Below, one piece after another: positions 57,477-64,000 of a stretch of 64,000 nucleotides of DNA (position 1 is the stretch's first letter; every line of letters starts with the position of its first letter). A model generated the notes under the pieces. The model searched no databases. It was not told the origin of the DNA and saw nothing but the letters and a program-made list of their open reading frames with translations. The DNA comes from Benincasa hispida (Eukaryota > Streptophyta > Magnoliopsida > Cucurbitales > Cucurbitaceae): positions 83,529,706 through 83,593,705 of the forward strand of contig NC_052357.1 of assembly GCF_009727055.1 (NCBI RefSeq), written 5' to 3'. The translations under genes and the position numbers were made by a program.

Positions 57477-58020
57477 TGTGTATCCTCCCACACACTTCAA
57501 ATGTTTTGATGAACCACTAACAAAAGTGATCTAAAAAAAGTATATATAAGGTATTTAATCTGAAAATTTGGTATTTTATGTTAGCAATTTTGTAACCATC
57601 AAACAATAATTAAAGCTCGCTCCACTTGAAGTAGTTTGATGTCTACGTAACATAAAATACTAGGATGTCCTTATGCAGATCAATTAAAATTAATTTATTA
57701 GGGTGAAAAACTACTCTTCACACACCAATCTAAGTTATGTTATCACAGTTCGGCCAGATATGATACATATTTTCAATCATGGGTGAAAAAAAGGGTTTCG
57801 TCATAAATGTCTCCTCTTGGCCTTTGATTTTAGCCACAAGGGATGTTTTTACTCCGTATCCCTTGGGAGTCGGGACATTCTTTTAATAAAATTTCTTTAA
57901 TTAAAAAAAATAATAAATAATATTTTAAATACCAAATTGTTGAAAAATATTTTCAAATATAACAAAATATCACATTTTCTTAGTCTATCAATAATAAATA
58001 TCCGTTGATAATAGAGACTC
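57477..58020. repeat. Possible LINE/SINE 3' tail and GATAGA-type repeat
   Basis: At 57770-57915 the text (GTATCCCTTGGGAGTCGGGA, then TTTAATAAAATTTC and a run of A) resembles the 3' end of a plant non-LTR retrotransposon. No RT frame is attached. Beyond it, 57940-58020 carries AAATATAACAAAATATCAC and TAGTCTATCAATAATA, a weak version of the GATAGA repeat. Confidence 0.35.
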
Positions 58021-58819
58021 TTGCACAAAATGAAGAACTTGCCGATATACTTTTATTTCATTTCTTATATTCATAAAATTATGAATTTATACTCAGTTTT
58101 GTTTTCTAGGAACTCGTTTAGAGAAATTACAATATTTGTTGTCAAAGAAAAAAAAATTATATTATTGACAAAAGATCAAGAGGCTCAAATCCTTTCGTTA
58201 CAAATATTTGTTGTCTTCAAAAAAATCAAGAGGCTCAAATCCTTTTGTTACAACTTTTTGAACTAGAATATAACTAAGAAAATATTTAAGTGCTCCCTAG
58301 GTGCATTTATTTCCCTGCATACGAGGGAACTGCTGAATAAGAAACTGCCATGGGTAGTTTTTCTATTTTTAATGATTTTTTAAATTTTTTACTTTGTGGG
58401 TATAAAAATGGAGAATATGGGATTAAATGCAACCATATGATAATTTTGTACTTTTCAAAAACAAAAATGAGATTTTCTTTTGTGTATATAAAAATGGGGA
58501 GTATAGAATTAGAAAGAGCCTCATTGCTCATATAACAATAATCTATCATTTTTATAGTGGAAAATGGGAGTATGATTTTTTTTTAAAGAAAGTATCATAT
58601 CTTAATCCGTTGGCATTTTGACGAGAACAATAATTGAATGGAGCTTAAAACTACACTCATCTCCATGCATCACTTTTTCAATCATAAAGGAAATATATAT
58701 ATATATATATAATATATTATATATATATAATATAATATGTCAGAAATAGATTTGCCACATCACAACTTGTAATTGTTTAGATTTCAAAATTTCTCCATAA
58801 ACGAATATATTAATATATT
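58021..58819. other. AT-rich intergenic DNA with a TA microsatellite
   Basis: There is no credible gene. A 29-base block (ATCAAGAGGCTCAAATCCTT with variants) occurs at about 58174 and 58223. A TA-rich microsatellite lies at about 58693-58738. The overlapping 60-80 residue frames on both strands at 58307-58621 have no domain. Confidence 0.5.
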
Positions 58820-60244
58820 TGATGCGTTGATTTATCATGTGGTGTAGGGATGTATGGATGCGATGATCATACAAGTTTTCCTAACAAAGCCCAAGTATAA
58901 GCCTTCTGAGGGTCCTGGTAAGTCTAGGGTCGAACGCAGAGATTATTAAATAGATATGTGACGGACTCTTTGATTCTATTGCCATGGTGATAAAGAAGTA
59001 TATGGTGATTTAATTTAGATTTTCTAATGCAATGGAATTAAACGTGGAGCGATGAAAAGGTGGTGTTGTAGCAAGTATGCGATGAAGGGGTTGAGAAGAA
59101 ATTTAGCTAACATTTCTTAAGATTTATACAAGTCATGCGATCATGCTATACACAAATATTAAGCACTACATTTCTCAATGCATAATGCCACATTTTCTAT
59201 TTCTGAAATGCATGCGATGTGTATGGAATGTAGCAGATAGAACTTATTTCTAAGTCTCTACTCTTACTTATGCGATCTAATCTGACTCTCTCAAGCCTAG
59301 ATTCTGTCTTTAGACTACTCTCTCAAGTACTCCAAATGATGAATGAAGCATACATAAGACAAGATGATCCATAAAGTGCATAGCTTAAGTCATGCCAGCT
59401 AAGTACTTCTCAACCCATTCACAAATTTAGTTACTCATGCATGGTGTGGAGAGACTGAACATAAATTGAAATGAAGTTTCCATTTTTGCAAATAAAGTGT
59501 TGAGTACAAAACAATAAATGGAGTGAGAAGTATCAAGTCTGGTAAGCGATGACTTGCTTCCTGTGGCTTTTTACACTGCTTTTATCACTTCAACTCTTTT
59601 CTGATTTATAAAATCTTGCTCTCACAAGGGTTGGGTGTCTCTCCTTCATGTTGTTTCCGGCAATCTCTCGACCACTCCGAAAATTAATTTCTTTTCAAGA
59701 ATTCCTTTCCCTCGGCTACGCCTCGCCCCTTGCCCTCTCTTCTGGTTTGGTAACATTGGATATTTATAGATTTCAAGGTGAAGCAGTTCTTCTCACTAAT
59801 GATTGCATGGATGGGCAGCATTAATTTTCATACTCTGTTGCGCAGTCTGAAAGTTGCCGAAAGTTCAATGTATTTGCAACGGTATGGTCTTTAACGATCG
59901 TCAATTGTATTTCAGAATTGACTGTTATCAACTTTACATCTCATCATGTTTTATTATGTTGTCGCCTTTATGTAAGGTCTTTACGCGATCGTTGTTGAGG
60001 TATTTCTTGGATTGCAAACTCAAATGTGCTATCGCATTGTATCCTTGGATCGCATTTCAAACACGACATCGCATTGTACCTGCACAGAATGACGCAATTT
60101 AACTGTTTTTATGCGATGAGCATTAGCGATTGCAATTTCTTTTAGTTTGGCGCATTCAATCATAATATTGCCTATTTCAACGTCGCATTCTCCCATTGTT
60201 TTTATAATTTGAGCTTTAATAACTTGTATTTCTACCAGTTATCA
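58820..60244 (-). mobile_element. Athila-like solo LTR, minus strand, 1,425 bp
   Basis: On the minus strand it begins TGATAACTGGTAGAAATAC (60244) and ends AAATCAACGCATCA (58820), like the E2 LTR end. ATATT flanks it on both sides (58815-58819 and 60245-60249), a perfect five-base duplication. Internal blocks in minus orientation match E1/E2 LTRs (GAGAGTAGTCTAAAGAC, GAGAGAGTCAGATTAGA). No internal region is attached. Confidence 0.85.
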
Positions 60245-60640
60245 ATATTATTATTTTTTTTTTTTTTTGTAGATACCATAAAATTCTTAAATTTTACTTT
60301 TGTGGCAACTAATGAATGATGGTAATATGGAAAATTTCCTATACCATCGTAGGGCTAGAATTTTTCTACATCCCATAATGCACCCACATATTTTTCTTTT
60401 CACAATATTACAATTTATATATTGAGGGCATGTTTGGATTAACTATTTAAAAAATATTTTCTAAAAAAAATCATTTTCAAATAAACTATTTTGATAAAAA
60501 TTGTTTAAAATACACTTTAAAAGTATTTCAACAACTATTTTGAGTGGTTCTCAAATACTTTAATTTTTTTGGACTTATTTATCTCTATGCATCTCATTTT
60601 TATCCCACACAAAAAAGAATAAAAATATTTAAAGAAAGAT
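60245..60640. other. AT-rich DNA before copia element C
   Basis: The stretch has a T run and AT-rich text with no recognisable gene or LTR. Element C begins abruptly near 60640 inside its protease, so its 5' LTR, leader and gag are missing here. Confidence 0.5.
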
Positions 60641-61249
60641 GTGATCGGTGGTTCTGAAGGGTGGGGGATAGATATTGGCGCTATGCGCCATGTCTGTCAC
60701 GACCTTAGTCTCTTTAAAACTTATACTGAAACTATGGATAAGAATATTCTGTTGGGGGATCACCACTCTACGAAAGTTGTTGGAACCAATGAGGTGGAGT
60801 TGAAGTTTATCTCCGAGAAGACCCTCACGTTGAAGGACGTCATGCACACTCATATAAGAAAGAACTTGGTCTCGAGCTATTTCCTTAACAAGGCCAGATT
60901 TACTCAAACTATAAGGGCAGAATTATATACCCTTACAAAAAATAATATAGTCGTAGGGAAAGGGTATGCAACTAAGGGAATGTTCAGATTAAACTTAGAC
61001 CTTAATAAAATGAAATCTTCTATGTATATGTTGTGTTCTATGAATGTTTGGCAGGCTAGATTGTGTCATGTTAATAAGAAATTAATTAGTGACATGATTA
61101 GGCTGGAAATGATACCTAAGTTATCCATGAAGGAATTTGATAAATGCGAGTATTGTAGTCAAGCTAAAATTACTAAAACTCCACATAAATCTGTACTTAG
61201 GATTTCTGAGTCTCTAGATTTAATTCATTTCAATTTGATGACATCTTGA
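60641..61249 (+). pseudogene. Copia element C protease and pre-integrase
   Basis: The frame reads GGSEGWGIDIGAMRHVCHDLSLF. This is the copia protease active site, normally IDTGA or IDSGA, here IDIGA with the catalytic Asp present. It continues with LLGDHHSTKVVGTNEVELKF, TLTLKDVMHT, NLVSSYFLNKA and then WQARLCHVNKKLI with CEYCSQAKITKTPH, the GAG-pre-integrase domain with its zinc ligands. The frame stops at 61247-61249 after LIHFNLMTS, where HSD.. normally continues into integrase. The fragment starts without a gag, so this is a truncated element. It belongs to a different copia lineage from element B. Confidence 0.85.
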
Positions 61250-61598
61250 CTAGGAACAATAAAAGATATTTTATTACTTTTATTGATGACTACTCTGATT
61301 TTGCTTTTGGATATTTCCTAAAAAACAAAAGTGATGTGTTTGATGCCTTCAAATTGTTTATATCTGAAGTAGAGAATCAGTTTAATATAAAGGTTAAAAG
61401 ACTTCGAAGTGATAGGGGAATTGAGGACGACTCAAACAGCTTTAGTGAGTTCTTTAACTCACATGGAATAATACATGAAAAAACTATACCTTACTCTCCT
61501 GAAATGAACGGAAAAGCCAAAAGGAAAAATAGAACTTTATCTGAGCTAGTAGTTGCTATTGCTATTTTAGGAGCCACGTCTTATTGGTTGGGTGAAAT
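61246..61598 (+). pseudogene. Copia element C integrase core, first part (E-to-K)
   Basis: The reading is TRNNKRYFITFIDDYSDFAFGYFLKNKS, then VENQFNIKVKRLRSDRG, then PYSPEMNGKAKRKNRTLSEL, ending SYWLGEI. The first two catalytic Asp residues (in FIDDYS and SDRG) are present. The third catalytic residue, the Glu of NGxAERKNRTL, is Lys here. At 61598 the frame is cut by a solo LTR. The remaining codons of the 61246-61644 frame belong to the LTR. Confidence 0.85.
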
Positions 61599-63470
61599 TG
61601 AAAGGAGTATTATAACATGCAATGGAAGAATTCAGAATCAATAAGCACTTAAACTACATTTAATTTGAGTTTTAAACATGTTGTTCATATGATATTCATA
61701 AGAGGGTTTGAAACATATATTACCTTTGAAGATCTTTTGTACGAATTCAGCAGAATTCCACCAAGATAGAGTTTGAATCTTCAAGAAGACCACCACCAAG
61801 ATCTTCTCCACTATGCTCAAGAAGGAATGTGTGGTGGAAACACTTAAATCGAGCTGAATTGACGATGGACAAGTGAGGGTTGAGTAGGGTTTTCAGAATT
61901 TTCACTTCAACAAGTAAACTTAGATTCATTCATAATCTTTCTGCATGGAGCTTCTATATATATATATATAGAGAAATCATGCAAAATCAATAGGTTGCAT
62001 GGAGGGCACCACCTACTTGGTGATTATCACATATTACAGTTGGATTTCGGTGATAATCCATCAAAATGTAGTTAGTGGATTTATCCCAAAAATTGGAAAA
62101 ATCCACTAACTTAAAGATGATTTCAAAAATCATTTTTATTTTATTTTTTAAAAATTAGTTTTATAAAATTAATTTAAATAAAACTATTTTTAATTAAAAA
62201 AATATTAATTTAATATCTTAATATTGAATCAATAAAATACCAATTTCACCAATATAATTCAATTTCATATTTAAATCATAATTTAAATATTAATTGATTT
62301 TCCAATTTCATTTAATTTCAATTAAATTAAACGTTTTTAATTGTATCATATACAATCAATTGGAAACCCTAAAATTGAATTTGAACATTTCAAATTCATA
62401 ACCCTAATTTCATACATCAATACTCAATTTGTTATTCCAATTTAAGAGTTAGTAGAGGGACCTAATGGACCTACAGATCATCAGCTCCAACGATCTGTAA
62501 TTAATTCGTTAAACTCTTTAATCGAATTAATTACTATTCGTTAACTATCAAGGCCCACCACTATAACTTGATAGTTGCACTTTCCTCACTGTATTTATGT
62601 CCATGTAAACCATAATCAGTATGTCGATCCTTCACAGGTCGTTCATAATTATAGCTGGGTCAAAATTACCGTTTTACCTCTATAAATACATCTTGTTCCT
62701 TAAGTTCCCACTGACCCTCTAATGAACAATTTAATTCATAATACTACTTATGAATCTTGTCCCTCTCTATTATGAGAAGGTGGGGCCTCGATTGTTCAAG
62801 ATCTGAAATCAACACTTAAGAGAACAACCTATCTGCTAACCCTAAAACGGGTAGGAGTGAATTCCATCTTGCAGGGTTATGTTCCCAACTATCCATCCGG
62901 TCTTATCCCCAAGAATGGAAGGCTTATTGAGTAGTGTTGTTGGACTACTCTCACCTATGCAGATAAAAGGATAATCCCGAATAAATAGGAGTTCATAGCT
63001 AGCTCAGGATTAAGATCGAGTTATCCAAGATTATTTTAGTATGAAATAGTCAGTTTTAACCTTAAACGATCGTTATAAAGAAAAGTGACTATTTTGTGGT
63101 CCAGTCTATATGCAAACTCATTGCATATGATGCCCTCACTCACATGCCTCTACATGAATGATCTGTAGATCACATCATTTGTATTACCTATAGAAAATGG
63201 ACCACATCCAATAGTGTTACCAGGATGAGATACCCAAGTCCATCCATATACTTATAGACCATTTAGGCTATATACTATTAACTTAATCCTGTTTATGTCA
63301 CCACATAAAGTTAAAGTATTCATACTATAGCCATGGATATGTTTATTGGATTTTCATAATAGAATAAAAATTAACAACTTTATTGAATAAGATACTCAAT
63401 AATATTTTATTGATAAATAGAATGTTTAACACAAAATTTATGAACTGCGAGTTCTAGTACATTCCCAATA
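61599..63470 (-). mobile_element. Copia-type solo LTR inserted in element C integrase
   Basis: On the minus strand it begins TATTGGGAATGTACTAG (63470; TGTTGGG expected) and ends ACTCCTTTCA (61599), 1,872 bp. The flanks are GAAAT (61594-61598) and GAATT (63471-63475), a 4/5 match. Removing it reconnects the two halves of integrase. The interior is collinear with the LTR at 3396-5392 and 12984-14807. Confidence 0.85.
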
Positions 63471-64000
63471 GAATTCATCCTTACCGTGTGTTATTTCCTA
63501 AATAGAATCTAAAAACCTAAAAATACAACTTCATCTTACGAAATCCTCAAGAATAAAAAACCAAACCTATCATATTTTAGAATATGGGGTTGTCTAGCCT
63601 ACGTAAGGAGTCTAGACCCTAAAAGAAGAAAGCTAGCTAGTAGAGCCTATAAGTGTGTTTTTATAAGTCATGCCATAAATAATAAAGCCTATAGGTTCTA
63701 TGATCTAGTAAACCAAGTTGTCATTGAGTCAAATGATACCAACTTCTTTGAGGATAGATTTCCTTTTAAATCGAGAAATAGTGGGGGCTCGAGATCGAGT
63801 AGTCTAACCCTAGTTAGAAATGCTACCTCTATAGAGGAAATTGACCAAACACCTAGAAGAAGCAAAAGAGCTAGAACTGCCAAGGATTTCGGGGATGACT
63901 TCCAGACTTATAATGTAGAAGAAGATCCTAAAGATCTAAAAGCTGCCTTGTCCCCAGTAGATGCCAACTTAAGGCAAGAAGCCGCAAATGATGAGATAGA
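63471..64000 (+). pseudogene. Copia element C integrase C-terminus and linker, runs off the window
   Basis: In the frame with codons starting at 63480 the text is LTVCYFLNRI, a stop at 63510-63512, then KPKNTTSSYEILKNKKPNLSYFRIWGCLAYVR. It continues SRAYKCVFISHAINNKAYRFYDLVNQ, VVIESNDTNFFEDRFPFKSR and RRSKRARTAKDFGDDF, then AALSPVDANLRQEA. From 63513 to the window end the frame is open. This is the integrase C-terminal region (WGCLAYV, RFYDL, ESNDxxFFE) leading into the start of RT. The frame lacks an internal ATG, which is why simple ORF calls miss it. Confidence 0.85.

Noticed and set aside
61638..61929. Minus-strand frames of 60 residues
   Set aside because: They lie in LTR sequence inserted in element C and show no conserved motif.

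Overview
This is AT-rich plant nuclear DNA dominated by LTR retrotransposons. It has one host gene, a broken cytochrome P450 of CYP81 type. I infer a dicot, probably a cucurbit, because the LTR families and a recurring GATAGA/TCTATC repeat resemble repeats I associate with that family. This rests on memory, not on a search. I found no rRNA, tRNA, CRISPR array or intact host coding sequence.

Layout. 1-10.4 kb: AT-rich DNA with a short LTR-like element, a 2-kb solo LTR (target duplication TATAT), a microsatellite, a Helitron-like stretch, and copy 1 of a segment that also flanks the P450. 10.4-48.2 kb: a retrotransposon nest. A minus-strand Ty1/copia element (B) has its 5' LTR at 39063-41066, tRNA-Met primer site at 39044-39061, and gag/integrase remains at 17287-19376. 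Its untranslated leader is split by a 17.2-kb Athila-like Ty3/gypsy element (E2, 21254-38407, perfect ATTGA target duplication). E2's own 5' LTR is split by a second Athila-like element (E1, 22044-30500). Around these lie LTR fragments in both orientations, a 2,073-bp gypsy solo LTR with a perfect TAAGT duplication, and a solo LTR inside an older LTR. 48.3-57.5 kb: copy 2 of the duplicated segment, surrounding the P450 pseudogene (52119-56872). 57.5-64 kb: a possible LINE tail, an Athila-like solo LTR (ATATT duplication), and a second copia element (C) whose integrase is split by another solo LTR.

Genes. No element here looks autonomous. E1 keeps recognisable gag, protease, RT, RNase H and integrase, all with stops or frame changes. 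E2 has lost RT, RNase H and integrase. B and C are fragments. The P450 keeps its I-helix, ExxR and PERF motifs. It has lost the heme-ligating cysteine (now Gly), about 20 residues of the B-C region, an in-frame intron acceptor, and its frame just before the heme loop.

The most informative observations are structural: the three-level nest with readable target duplications, the P450 flank present twice but with the gene in only one copy, a likely template-switch scar inside an LTR, and an N-marked duplication that looks like an assembly join. I see no convincing new biological system. The CGATCG-rich copia leader is the nearest candidate for an undescribed functional element.
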